In this document: piece by piece, positions 50,255-61,850 of the stretch | Position numbering within the stretch: the first letter of the stretch is position 1 | Layout: each line of letters starts with the position of its first letter | NCBI GenBank assembly: GCA_035041965.1 | Contig: JAPYMA010002771.1 | Location: forward strand, 1-64,000 | DNA length: 64,000 nucleotides | Direction: 5' to 3' | DNA from: Anisakis pegreffii | Lineage: Eukaryota; Nematoda; Chromadorea; Rhabditida; Anisakidae | Program-made: the position numbers and the translations under genes | Notes under the pieces: model-generated | The model's database searches: none | The model's input: the letters and a program-made list of their open reading frames with translations, nothing else | Told to the model about the DNA's origin: nothing

Positions 50255-51473
50255 ATGCAAACAGCTCCACCGCCGTATTCGTTGACAAATCCATGCTTAC
50301 CTCCTGTTGATATACATCACAAACGATGGCCTCCTGACCCACCGCCACCTTTTGAATGTTTTCCGGCATATCCTGCTGGTTAGTGGTTTTTGTATTTCAC
50401 AGATGAATATTGGTAGGACTGAGTTTGTTGAGTGAGTTAGTCGTTGAACCAGTTGAGTAGGACTAGCTCTAGAAGTTCGATAATCTCCTAGGAATTTCAA
50501 CTAGCACTTTCATTTTGCTAAATTATTACTTTGCTGATTTTTTTTTTGAATTTGATGAACTCATGACTCGTTAAATATTACAAGCCATCAATCATATTTA
50601 TTACTTAAGGTCCAAGACTGGAGAAGATCGAATATCCAAAGAATGTGCCCGGGCCGACGTATGCCTGTCCTCATTGCGATGGAAGTTTTTTGGTGCGTTT
50701 AAGTGTTCTTCAACGCATACGGTCATTTTCAGTGATTGACAATAGGATAATAGAGCTGAAAGAGATGCATTCTTCTTTTTGCATTCAACAGCTGTACATT
50801 TATCGCTTCTTATGACCGAAACTGAAAGTTTTCTATTGCTAACCATTTGCCGTTATGTAAATAATTCTCAATTTTTCGGCATTAGTTTTAGCTATATATG
50901 CAAATACTTTTCAGTACCACAGACCGACGGGTCTGGTTGAATGCCCGTTCTGCCATTCCACAGTATCAATCGGGAATTATGTAAGTTTCACGTGTGAATA
51001 TTGTTTTTTTTTGTGATGTGATCACTCAAGGTTACGTTTCTCCATAATTCTGATAACGTTTTAGATCAAAATTTTAAAATCATTCTGTACGTTTGCTTCG
51101 TTCTGATGATTATATCTCACGCAGTGATAGAATTGTTAAAGTACATGTTTAAAGCATTCTATCATGTTATCATTTGCAAATGAATGGTGATTGATAATGA
51201 TAGATTTTTCAGATTCGTTTCCAAGCACTGTCACATTTGTTTTTGGCGATGTTCCTCCTTCTCATCAGCATCAGCTTTTTCATTGTTATTTTGATGGCTG
51301 TTAGCACATCACAAGTTTATTTTTATGTTGCCGGTTCGTTTGTTACTCGTTCAATTCATTTCAACCTAAGCACCTTGCAAAATCTGAATTATCGTTCTTT
51401 TAGACGTTTTCACTGTTGTATAAAGATCATTGTAGGAATACTTTTCGAAAGTTCATAGTAACAAAGCGTACTA

Positions 51474-51550
<77 letters not shown>

Positions 51551-51898
51551 CTTCAAAAAAAACGACCTTATTCTAAAGCAATTGCATCATTCAAACATCA
51601 AACATTTCTGCTGGAATTGTCGAATGCAACCTTATCATACTTCACTATTGTAGATTATTAATTTCTGAGTGCGTAAAATCTCTTATCAAAAATCACTATC
51701 ATTTCCACTGATATTTCGTATTGAATGAAATACGTCGCCTCATCGAACGACACATCAATAAGAAATTGATCAGAGGTAAAGCAACAAGAAATTTATTTAA
51801 TTGCAGCTGGTATGATTGCGTTTTGGGCAATAGCTGTATTCGTAAGAGCCGTACATTTACGCTCGACATATAAGGAGACAGCAAGAGTGGAATTCTAA
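50255..51898 (+). CDS. two-pass membrane zinc-ribbon protein, PIP4P/TMEM55-like, 5 exons
   Basis: Exons 50255-50378, 50610-50692, 50915-50980, 51213-51333 and 51807-51898 join in phase to give 161 aa. Residues 1-45 are Pro-rich (APPPYS, PDPPPPFE). A zinc ribbon follows: YACPHCDGSFL, then 15 residues, then CPFCHSTVSIG. Next come a strong hydrophobic helix (LFLAMFLLLISISFFIVIL), a short loop, a second helix (AGMIAFWAIAVFV) and a basic tail ending YKETARVEF. Order and spacing match the C-terminal half of PIP4P (TMEM55) proteins, lysosomal/endosomal proteins reported as phosphatidylinositol 4,5-bisphosphate 4-phosphatases. The N-terminal zinc-binding half of vertebrate PIP4P, where the CX5R catalytic motif lies, is missing, so enzyme activity is doubtful. 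The (AT)n microsatellite at 51477 lies in the last intron. The gene model is solid; the family name is less so. Confidence 0.75.
51477..51549. repeat. (AT)n microsatellite in an intron
   Basis: About 36 AT dinucleotides in the last intron (51334-51806) of the zinc-ribbon membrane protein gene. Confidence 0.97.
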
Positions 51899-53635
51899 CG
51901 GATCGCGTGGTGAATTGTTAATTCTATTTATGCATATACATATATAAATATTAAACGGGTCCGCTCTTCACTTATATTTTTTCGATGTTGTTTGTTCGTT
52001 ATCGCAGCAGTTCAATCAAAATTTCTTCTTACGAATGCTATTAACACAAATTTTATGGAATCAAGTTTATAAACTCTCATTCTGAATATAGTTCCGATCT
52101 AAAAGATTCGTTCACTTGAAACAATAACCGAACGCAATCAGCTTTGTCAGATCCGTATTGGATGCACACATTTCGATGGAGCAGCTCATACTTGTCTTGT
52201 TTCTAATCGGGATTCTGCGATATCTTTCTTTCATAAGTATAAACGTTATTTGCTTATGATATTGATCGATTGTAATTAACGCCTTGTAATTATCAGCACT
52301 CATGAAAACTTTACTTTCAGTTAGCTGGAAGTAAATTCTTGTGTTGTGTATACATTGTTCATTTGTTCTCAGAGTGAATCAGTGTTGTAACCAGTGATGG
52401 ACACTTATGATCATTTGAACAAAATATGAGCATTAGCAATAAGCGAACGGCACCGTTTATCAGAAATGCTCCATCAATGCTTCTAAATGAGTACTCCTCA
52501 CGGAAAACGTATTTCGCTGATAACTGTGAAGTGTTTCTGATGCGCAATTTGTATGACCGATCGTTTTATTCCACTACTCCGCATTCATCTCTTCAACATT
52601 TCCATTGCTGAATCACAATTTCATCTCGCATCTAAATTATCATTTCGATCATTTTCAATCAATCTTATCAATTTGTTTCAACGACATTGTAACTTCACGA
52701 ACTGCTGTCTTTTTGATTGCACGATCATAATCTGTGTATTCTCTTTCTCCATTAGCAATAGCTGTCTTCCACTTAACTTGTCGGGTATATTGTCTTCAAG
52801 ATGTTTGAGGTAATTATATACAGCCTGACTCGAATGCAATGATCTTCGGTGATCAATTCATCACTACTGTGATAATTTTTTCGCAGACTTGTTTATAACA
52901 AGTACTCGATGTGTAACCGTTTCATTTTGTTCAATGTGTAAGTGTACTTAGTGCAGAAACTCGTTCCTAATAATCTTGGCCTCGTCCCGAACAAAAAAAT
53001 AGGGACGAAAGGCATGAAATCAAAAGATCCATGCATAAAGGTATGGTATCGAAAACTAAATTTTTAATTGAAGCAATTCATCGGAATCTGTTTGCTCATT
53101 TATGCACTGATTAGTCAGATCCAATCGGTGGGTGCAAAGGGCGTTTGATTGGGAAGAGATGAGAAACGCAGTGTGTTGCCTGACGCCCGACAAACATAAT
53201 TAGGACTTACAAATAGATAATAATCAGCAAGTGAAGCGTATTTATTTTCATTATATTTTTGTCGTAAAGTTAGGCGTTTTCATGAAGGTTATAATCAGCG
53301 AAGTGTGTTTCATTATATTTATCGTATAAAAGTTATTTTCTTGTGATTCGATACGTTCCGATAACTGAATGATTTTTCGATTTGTTCACTGCAATTGTAA
53401 TTCGCTTCTGAATTATAATGTTCAATCATTTGCAGTTATTGAAAATGGTTCATTTAATCCGATAAGTGACGGTTAATCATATTGTCTTTTCGTGTGTTCA
53501 GCTGCAATTCTTTGAAGAATTTTCATCCTTTTTTATTATGTACAAGTTGATTGTCCACATAACGACAGAACACAATTATTTTATTTATTTAATTTACTTA
53601 ATTAAATTCGCATGCGACAATGGACGAATATTGGA

Positions 53636-53661
53636 ATTCACTGATCTTGAGATCAGTGAAT
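53636..53661. repeat. perfect 11-bp inverted repeat
   Basis: ATTCACTGATC and GATCAGTGAAT flank a 4-nt spacer. No linked gene. Confidence 0.8.
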
Positions 53662-53959
53662 TTCATTAATTAATTCATTTATTCATTTTAAAATTAATCT
53701 GTATATACAACTTGTTTCATTTGTTTTCTCGAATACGTTGTATGCACACAGAGTATTTATTCTCATTGTTGATTCGCAAGGAACAAATCTTTAAAAAATG
53801 TTAATCAATATACGCGTAAACTCAGAAATTCTTGGAAATAAATCCATTATTCATAGATGTTTGATGTTGCACCGATCAAGGGCGAGTATTACCGATAAAC
53901 TGCTGGAATATTATGTGCGAGGGATCACAGGAAGCATAAGGGAGCAATGGCATGTACAA

Positions 53960-54040
53960 ATTCAAAACTGCTCAGTTCGAATGAATATTGACCTCTGCAC
54001 GCTAGGTGTACGCTCACAAGTCACATAATCTTTTGATACC
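53960..54040. repeat. dispersed repeat, copy A
   Basis: Shares GACCTCT, the core GCTAGGTGTACGCTCA and AGTCACATAAT with 56120-56205. Both copies lie on the same side of a retrotransposon 3' end, so they may be part of a larger duplicated unit. Confidence 0.65.
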
Positions 54041-54736
54041 ATCAGGCAAATGAACTTCACAGCTTTCAAAAAAACGCATGCGTTACCGATGGAGAACTCA
54101 CAATTTCAGAGATTTTACAGCAATTATCCAGGTGTATTATATGGCTGGACGATAATATTTTATTTACCTACGTTTGATCTTAATGGTGTTCGATGAATAT
54201 GAAACTATGGGAGTTTTTAGGTGATCCATACATCCGGAACTGATCAGCAACAATACAATATTCGATTCCAGCAAGTCCTGGGCTAAAAGAAAAATGTGCA
54301 TTAACAGCAGATTTCTGCCAGGGATCTACACTCATATAATTGTTTGGTTAAAAGTTGACGCTATCACCAGTAGCAACAAATGTGTGACTACATAGGAAGT
54401 TTTCTATTGTTAGATGAGAAAATCTCACTTTTACTGACATGAGGATATCGTTTCTCAAACAAGAATGCTAAATTTACATATTGCACAGGCAATAGCTATA
54501 AATATTCAGTTATCATATGAGTGAACAACTTTGGTATGCAAATTTTTGCTCGTCTAGTAGCAATTCGACTATGTTCGGTATTTTGAATTTCGGTCGAACG
54601 TTATTTGGTCAGCTTGGCGGATGCTAATTTTTTACTGATGAATCGTGATAAATAGACGGAACTGGTTGGGAGAATTCATGCTGATAATTTACGTACTACT
54701 CAAAAGTGAGCGCCACGTTAGTTTGTAATTTTTTTT

Positions 54737-55040
54737 CTGGATTAGCCAGGCTATCAAACGTTTGTAACGTTGCTGGCCACAGTGCTCGCGTTTCCGAGTA
54801 CCTCAATTCTTGTTTTAGCCTCAATTTACGCCACTCCGGTGGCTAGGCAAGCAGGCCGACCGAACACAGTCGAGTATTCAATTAGTTGCCGTGAATACTT
54901 TGCATAATTAATCGTAGCCAAATATCAATCTAATAAATTATCATAACTCTAACTCTAATAAATAAATAACTCTAATAAAATAAATATTCCGCCGATCGCT
55001 CACAGCCACTGACAAAACAACCACTCGATGTCCGAGTAAC
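54737..55040 (-). mobile_element. RTE-like retrotransposon 3' end, copy 2
   Basis: On the minus strand it contains GGCCAGCAACGTTACAAACG, TTTGATAGCCTGGCTAATCC and then a run of A, matching the tail at window position 85-130. The poly-A marks the 3' end. The body to 55040 matches copy 3 (56253-56515) at most positions, including GCATAATTAATCGTAGCC. No intact reading frame. Confidence 0.72.
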
Positions 55041-56119
55041 AATAATGATCCAGAAATAGGTTGCAATAGGTATGACAATGAGATGTACAAATGCATAGCG
55101 ACCATTTTTCTCATAAAACACGTCTGTCTCGTGCGCATCGCAATAAGTCACCACGTCCCTTCCGCCTATCTTGAGTAAGTACCCTTTTGTGGATCGACAA
55201 TAATTTTGTGACAGATCAGAAGCAAACTATCACGGATATTATTTCGTGCAATTATACTTGTTCAATAATCATGGTTAATTCGATCACTTTAGTCGAACTC
55301 TTTCTTCAACTATGGAATGTGCTGACAGCATATCATTGCCGAGGCGTTATACGGTACTCTCCGAGGAAACAATCAAGAAGCTACAAATGATCGAGAAAAT
55401 TGTTGGACGATATCGCTTCCATAAAGCCATCAGTCAATGGATCAAGGTGTGATAATCGTCCGTTATATTTTTTTCTACCGTCAGAATAAGTTGAGCCTCT
55501 AAATGCGAGTAAATCTTGTTGTTTGTATGAGTATGGTTCAGCAAAGCGCACTTAACTGATTTCTCAGTTCAGCTGTCCAATAATCGGATATGGCACGTTC
55601 ACTTATCGAAATCTTCCGACTTCCCTCTCGATATAGGATAATTGATTTGGATGCAAACTCAGATCAATGAATTTCAGATGAAACATAAAAACGAACATGA
55701 TCAATGTGCTGATACATGGTGACCTTTGGAGGACATTAAAACTGTTTTCTGTTGATAATGGCTTGTATGTGTTTATGTATAACCTTTCTTTGATAATGAA
55801 GTAAACTTTTATGATGCTCTATGAATACGATGCTATTCTCAGCAAACTAGATTTTCAACCACGTGTAAAAATTGGAAATCCAATTTTGAGTAACTTCTCT
55901 CTTAAATGAGATTAGTGAACCAATTCAAATAGCCTTAGACAATTCAAACAGTGGGTATGACTGGTTATTCAGTTAAGTGGCTAAGCACTCTCATCCCTTA
56001 AAATTACCTAATGTAAGAACCCTGATGGCATTAGGACCCGTAGCATAAAAAAGTCACTTTAAGATGGAAGAGGCATGAAACAATGTTATCGTCATCAAAA
56101 TGGATTCACTGAGGCTTTC

Positions 56120-56205
56120 ATTCGAACAACAAATTCGAATCTTGACCTCTCCAGGCTAGGTGTACGCTCAGCTCTGTTCACCAGTCACATAATTTGATAA
56201 TATCA
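56120..56205. repeat. dispersed repeat, copy B
   Basis: Partner of 53960-54040; contains the same GCTAGGTGTACGCTCA core. It lies about 50 bp from the next retrotransposon end, against about 700 bp for copy A. Confidence 0.65.
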
Positions 56206-56252
56206 GTTTTGCCATGTGCTATTATCGGAACCGAACTGTACTATAGACATAC

Positions 56253-56515
56253 CTGGATTGGCCAGGCCATGAAACGTTTGTAACGTTGCTGGCTACAATG
56301 CTCACGTTTCCGTGCACATTGTTTTACGCCACCCCGCTGGCTAGGCGAGCAGGCCAACTGAACACAACCGAGTAATTAACTAGTTGCCATGAATATTTTG
56401 CATAATTAATCGTAGCCAAATATCAATCCAACAAATAATCATAACTCCAGTAATATAAACATTCCGCCGGTCGCTCGCAGCGATTGAAAAAACAACCTCT
56501 CGACGTCCAAGTAAC
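56253..56515 (-). mobile_element. RTE-like retrotransposon 3' end, copy 3
   Basis: Third member of the family at 1-138 and 54737-55040. Contains GCCAGCAACGTTACAAACG and GGCCTGGCCAATCCAG on the minus strand. Its coding frame is degraded. Confidence 0.72.
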
Positions 56516-57302
56516 AAGTAACCACTACAGACATAATCGTAATAAAAATGCAATAATGACTGTTAAAAGTGATCATCATCCAAACAACAATGTAAAATGT
56601 GAGCAGATAGGTATATGACTAAAACAAGAGGACTAAATATTTTTGCATCAAATCGAAATCCTATCATGAAGTAGTGATTATACTCCTCTGAATTAGATTA
56701 TAAAATTTCGCAATATTTAAAATTATTCACAAACGCACAAGCATACATTCATTTAATTCCTCGTTTCTCGTAGTACATTACCTCATCGAGAACCTACGAC
56801 CTTGAGCACATTTTTACCTCTAAACGAACTTAAGGGCTTCTTTCTTTAGATCCTTTCACAACTCGCCTTCAGAAAGCACCTATAGGCTAATATTAATCCA
56901 ATCTTCTAGGCTGGTAATTCAACGAATCAATAAGACACTTGCAATTATTTGAAAAAATTCGGATGTTATTTAGCCGAAGCATTTGTCCTCATGACGTGAT
57001 CTGCTTCTTACAATTGGATTCACAGAAAGAATATGGTTTAACCAGCGCTTGACAGCACTGTTGTCATTGTGCTGACGAACGTTAACAGTGAGCAAAAATT
57101 TTTCCAAGTCCAAGATCTCTCATATGAAGACCACTGTCTGCGTCCATTGATTACATCGCATCTCTCTTTTGTTGTATTTCGTCTCGCCCTCTCATTTGCG
57201 TTGTACTACCTTTTCATTACGCGTCTACTCGGCTGCATTATTTCTTCTGGTGAATGCATTAAGGTGAACGTTCGGTTTAAGGTCCGCTGTTCTTGCTCCA
57301 TT

Positions 57303-57660
57303 TTATATGGGGTACATTTCTGCGATTTGCTTCCACAAGTTGTATAAGCAGTCTTCCTCTCCAAATTCTCTTTTTCACACGAACTGCTCCACGTAGCTCG
57401 CCAACGGCCCACGATCGGTGCCGAACCTTGACTTGTGCTTCATCTTAAACTTTTGCCACACCTATTTCCATTCTATTTGTGCACGTCCCAGTGTCGGGAT
57501 ACACGAAATGTTTGGAATGGTTCACTGTTTGATGATGGTATTTCAGTGGCAAACTTTCGATACCACCATATGCCGACCATAGATCGGACATAATGCTGGT
57601 GCCTGGTAAAATTTTATTCGTGAAACAATAGAATGATGCTTTTCGATTATACGTAATCAC
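57303..57660 (-). pseudogene. broken Merlin-like (IS1595/ISXO2-type DDE) transposase, C-terminal part
   Basis: The frame from 57660 reads PGTSIMSDLWSAYGG, then HQTVNHSKHFVYPDTG and TNRMEIG, the second Asp and the NHS/E block of the ISXO2-like transposase domain used by Merlin elements. The frame then shifts between 57455 and 57475, continuing as WQKFKMKHKSRFGTDRGPL. A TGA at 57375-57377 falls where the family has Trp, followed by KREF, LYNLWKQIAEMYP and a final stop at 57303. With one frameshift and one in-frame stop it is inactive. The N-terminal half and terminal repeats were not found. Confidence 0.78.
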
Positions 57661-58579
57661 TGATAATTCCGTCGCATTCTGTAGTGTTCACACTACCTCC
57701 AATTTGTCGTTATCTCTGTCTCTCCATCGTCTCCATTCAAAAAACTCTCTCAGCCATCAGACGGATATGGTGAGCGATACACGCGATGTTTGTAATGGAA
57801 GCAGACAGAAAAGTGAGATGAGAGAGCTCTCTCTTTCGGACATGGAAAATTTTTGATCGTTTTAAGCGTTTCGTCAGTACAACGACAACAGTGCCCGCTT
57901 GACAATCACTCACGGAATCTCATTTATAATGGAATAATGAAAAAAAATCAGTCAACGAGCATAACAACCGGTTTAGATATTATATTACTGTTTCAACAAA
58001 TATCTGATATCGATGAAACAATATCTCTGATTAACTAAACACGTCTGAACAAGATATAATTATTTCACATAATCAGCAAATCACCTTCTAACAGCACATC
58101 CCGATCAAATATAACTCAAACAAACCAGAAGTTCGCTAAGTACAACCATGAATCAATTCTTCCCTAATAAATTCACTCAAGAAAGTTGAACTTCATAGCT
58201 GGAATGAAACGTCCCTTGAAACTTTATATTACACATGTACCGTGCAAAATGAGCTAATCAACCTACAGGAATACATAATTAATTGAGGAATAACAGATAA
58301 CAACAGAACTAAAGACAAGAATATCCTTGGAAAATATTCAAATGGAAACGTCTCTTCATCAATTAACATCAACAATTGTCGTCGAAATAATAGAGCAAAA
58401 AAATGAGGTGTCTACGAAAGCATATGACTTGAAGCAAACAATATGAATGAGTCGATTATCTGCATCAATTGAATCTATTTAACGCAACTAATTAACAAGA
58501 AGAAGTGAGTGTTGCGTTTTGATGAAAGGCTTTTTGAATTCGCATCCAGCATCATCTTCATTCAATGGAATCCTCTCCT
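57661..58579. other. intergenic stretch
   Basis: Between the Merlin fragment and the TOM20 stop. I see no coding sequence. The N-terminal part of the Merlin ORF may have lain at its lower end but is not recognisable. Confidence 0.4.
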
Positions 58580-59987
58580 CTACTCCAGATCATCATTATC
58601 GATCAAACCTCCCAAACCACCACTATGTGCAGCCATGCCTTCAGGTTCAGCAGATGCATCCGGATCTCCTCTTGATGAGCCAAACATACGAGACAAACGC
58701 TGAAATCGTTCGATAATTGAATTGTACTCTCAATTTGATCATTATGAAACAGCAACGCCATCTGGAGAATTTCGTTTGTTATCCGCCCACAAAAAAGGAT
58801 GGTATAGAAGAAATTGCAGTGAATGAAATGAGTTCATAATCAAAAAGTAAGGCAAAAACTTTCTGAATTGTAAAAAAAAAACATCTGTCCCTCAAAATCT
58901 GCAATCAAAGATACCTCAGCCACCACTGTCACCTTCCACGTACTTTCAAACTCTATTATCAAATATTCAGTTTATGATAAAACAGCAAGAAATGAATACA
59001 CACCGCTCTCGTTTCGGGCAATTTCTGGATGATCATCGCAAAGTGCTCAGGAGGAAGTGTTTGTTGGAAGAGTTGCAACAGTTGCTGTGGTTGTCCACAC
59101 ATTGTTATTGCATTGCACAAATGCTCGCAGCCTTCTTCCAAGTTGCCTGCAATAGTTAAGAGTGATATTAGACAAAGCTTCATACAATCATGGCAATCGT
59201 ACAGATGAATATAATCAGTATCAAATATAATCAGCACTGATCAGTAAACTCAAAAGTTTTCTGATCCACACAACACAATCACGCTATCTCAATATGCAGA
59301 TCTCTGTCCGTAAACGAAGCAATTCCTAACTATTATGCATTTAATGCAGATGAGGAGATAACAGCAATAACAGTACTTCGAAATTACGCACCTTCAGCAA
59401 TCATTTCCTCACCGAGCTGTACTTCTTGAAGGAAGAATGCCTGCACCTCAGTTGGATTACTCATATTTGGCAGTTGCCTTCCACCACCTGCTGCACCAGA
59501 GCTTCGTGCATTTGCTGCCGCACGACGATCTGAAATACTTCAGAAACTAAACAAATCACTTGAAACTTCAAATCGTGTCAAATTCTGAATCAAACAGAAA
59601 CTTGAACCACCCGGTTTGTCGAGTTCGTATAACCTTCAACAGTTCAGCATAATTAAACGAAGATGTTGCTTACCAATTGCATGGCATTGTTTAGCACAGC
59701 ATAAGCATTCATGTATAACACTCATGCAAAATAATCAATTGTTAAAACTCAATTGAATCATTGCCCAAAACTTGTTTCCTTACAATAAATATGAATTGAA
59801 AACGGTAAAACACATTGAATTTTTAATTACTTTCACGGATTTTTTGCTTATAATCTGGTGCAGATCGACGTTTGTGATCGAAGTATAAACAATATCCAAC
59901 GAAAGCGGCAGCAGCCACACTCGCAGCCGTGATGACCTGTTGACGACTGAATAAACCCAAAATTAGAGACGACTGCTGCTCGGACAT
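58580..59987 (-). CDS. tomm-20: TOM20, mitochondrial import receptor subunit, 4 exons
   Basis: Outer-membrane receptor that recognises presequences of mitochondrial precursors and passes them to the TOM channel. Exons 59987-59831, 59529-59392, 59146-59004 and 58699-58580 join in phase to 185 aa, the usual length. Residues about 17-36 form the N-terminal membrane anchor (VITAASVAAAAFVGYCLYF), followed by the basic DHKRRSAPDYKQKIRE linker typical of the family. The receptor domain has the Q-rich, acidic LQEVQLGEEMIAEGN segment, then EEGCEHLCNAITMCGQPQQL and LQLFQQTLPPEHFAMIIQKL. The C-terminus is Gly-rich and acidic (LIDNDDLE). All introns are GT...AG. Nothing looks broken. Confidence 0.95.
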
Positions 59988-59996
59988 GGTATATAC
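59988..59996 (-). promoter_or_regulatory. candidate trans-splice acceptor of TOM20
   Basis: TATTTTTAG on the minus strand ends 9 nt before the start codon. Confidence 0.5.
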
Positions 59997-60293
59997 CTAA
60001 AAATACAATCACACTCTGACAATATCTTCCTGACAACATTTAATGAAATGCATGGTCCATTTATGCGGCATCACTTTTTGGAGAGCATACAAATGCAGAA
60101 GTTTCCGAATAATACACTAGGACAGCCATCGGTACTCCAGCCATCGACGACCCGCCGAGCAAAATTAGCCCGTCTTCTAATATTTGGCCCACCAAATGAG
60201 ACTGGGAATTTGGCAGAGAACAGAAAATCTAATCAAGTAAAATTCCGGTCTCCTCATCATTACAGAATAATCAAGGTGGATGACATATTCATC

Positions 60294-60493
60294 AATGTTG
60301 TAGTTCAGGTTGGTAAAATCAAAACAGCATTTCGTTCGTTCACATTTGCAGTTAAGTGTGTGGTTTAGTTAGGCTTAGGCTTGGGCTTAAGCTCAGGCTT
60401 AGGCTTATGCTTAGGCTTGGGCTTGGGCTTATCAACTGTGAATGTGAACGAACGAAATGCTGTTTTGATTTTACTAACCTCAACTACAACATT
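60294..60493. repeat. 60-bp inverted repeat enclosing telomere-like hexamers
   Basis: Arms 60294-60353 and 60434-60493 match at 56 of 60 positions and enclose an 80-nt loop. The loop is largely a degenerate run of TTAGGC, the nematode telomere hexamer. As a whole it can form a long cruciform or, if transcribed, a long hairpin RNA. No target duplication was seen at the outer edges. Confidence 0.93.
60365..60431 (+). repeat. degenerate interstitial (TTAGGC)n
   Basis: About eleven hexamers: TTAGGC, TTGGGC, TTAAGC, TCAGGC, TTATGC and repeats of these. Perfect TTAGGC appears four times. It forms the loop of the surrounding inverted repeat. Confidence 0.9.
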
Positions 60494-61483
60494 ACCTAGT
60501 TCGTAAACATAAACAAAAATAACGACTTTAAAGAATACACCACATGAATTTCAAACGATTCGATCTGACAAATGCTGTAGATGAGTGCCATATACTGACA
60601 CCTGAAGAAGATCCAAGGAAACCTGTTCTTTTTTCTGAATTGAACAACGAGTAAAAAAATGTCCATGTTCAAAACTTTACAAATCCAATAAGTCGATTGT
60701 GATCAGAGATGATACGTAGACCTTCTGCCACCAAAGAGGCTAGCCTCTCTGTGTTCTCGCTCGTTCATCAAAGAGAGAAATAGGCGTGATTACATTCTTG
60801 AAGATGATCAGTATTTCTTGAGATGTATTTTATGAATTAGCTGAACATGTCAATGCATTTTGATTGGTGTTTAGGTACGTGCATGAAAAACAGCGTTAGA
60901 GTCACTTTCGGGTTGATATATCTAATCGTAAATATTTTGAATAGAAATGGACACACATGCAATTGGTTGACGTTTGTCGTCGGTAGATTTGAGAGCAAGA
61001 TACGGTACGATGGACACATCGTTTACATTTGGAGAGAACCACAAGCTTACAATTAGCACGTATCCACTCTTAGCTCGTAACTTTTCTAAAATAGGGAATC
61101 TTTATCAGGACAAATATAGATTGTGCAAATCATCGTGCTTCTGACGACCCTACTGTAATATTTAGACTGATCAACGGAGATGCAACGAGCAGCATACTGC
61201 TATTTGGAACTGATCTGGACGATACACTTGGATATCAGGAATTGAGGAATTCAGCATTGCCCAGTAACATGGCGGTTTCTGGCTGTCATCGGATAGCATA
61301 GAATTTGTAAACATTGTACTTCTAGAATTCTCAAAACACTATTTCGAAGAAACGTGCAAATCAAAACATAAAAGAAGCGCGTATAGGAAGTGCAACATAT
61401 TTGTTTACATATTCAGATAAAGTACATGCTAATAGCCAAAACAAAGGCTCTGTATGAAAGCTGAGAAACTGTATCAAAGAGTG

Positions 61484-61850
61484 TTATGATCTTTTAGGAA
61501 TGCGAGAATGGAACGCGAAACAACGCGTATAAAAGAAAGCAATCGTGGTAGCAAAGTCGGAGTCGAATAGTCAGTAACAACCCCATCGTCGATGCCAGTC
61601 GTGTGTTGTACGCCAGGAATGGTGATCAATTATTGTTTATGCCGTATTAACTATTGAATATTAATTAATATTCCGAGTATATTCCGTTGTTTGTGTAGTA
61701 AGGTTATTTACCAAGACTGGACTGTGAGTAATAATATTCAAATATATCCAGCTGTGTATTAATTGCCAGGATGTTGCCTGTAATATATCATTACTATGGT
61801 ATTGTTTCGTATCCACCGCCAATAACCTATTGTATTATTAGTGAGCAACA
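61484..61850 (+). mobile_element. possible solo LTR
   Basis: Starts TGTTATGATC, has a TATAAAAG box at 61530-61537 followed by AGTCGGAGTCGAATAGTCAG, a pattern seen at BEL/Pao and Gypsy LTR starts, and ends in AT-rich sequence with GAGCAACA near 61845-61852. AATAAAAC follows at 61860. No matching second LTR or clear target duplication is visible. Confidence 0.28.

Larger units (their letters stand above)
51899..57302. other. intergenic stretch with retrotransposon remnants
   Basis: Contains a palindrome at 53636, paired direct repeats and two retrotransposon 3' ends (listed separately). A tandem-like pair near 53230-53330 shares AATCAGC and TTCATTATATTT. The rest shows no recognisable coding sequence. 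Confidence 0.5.
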
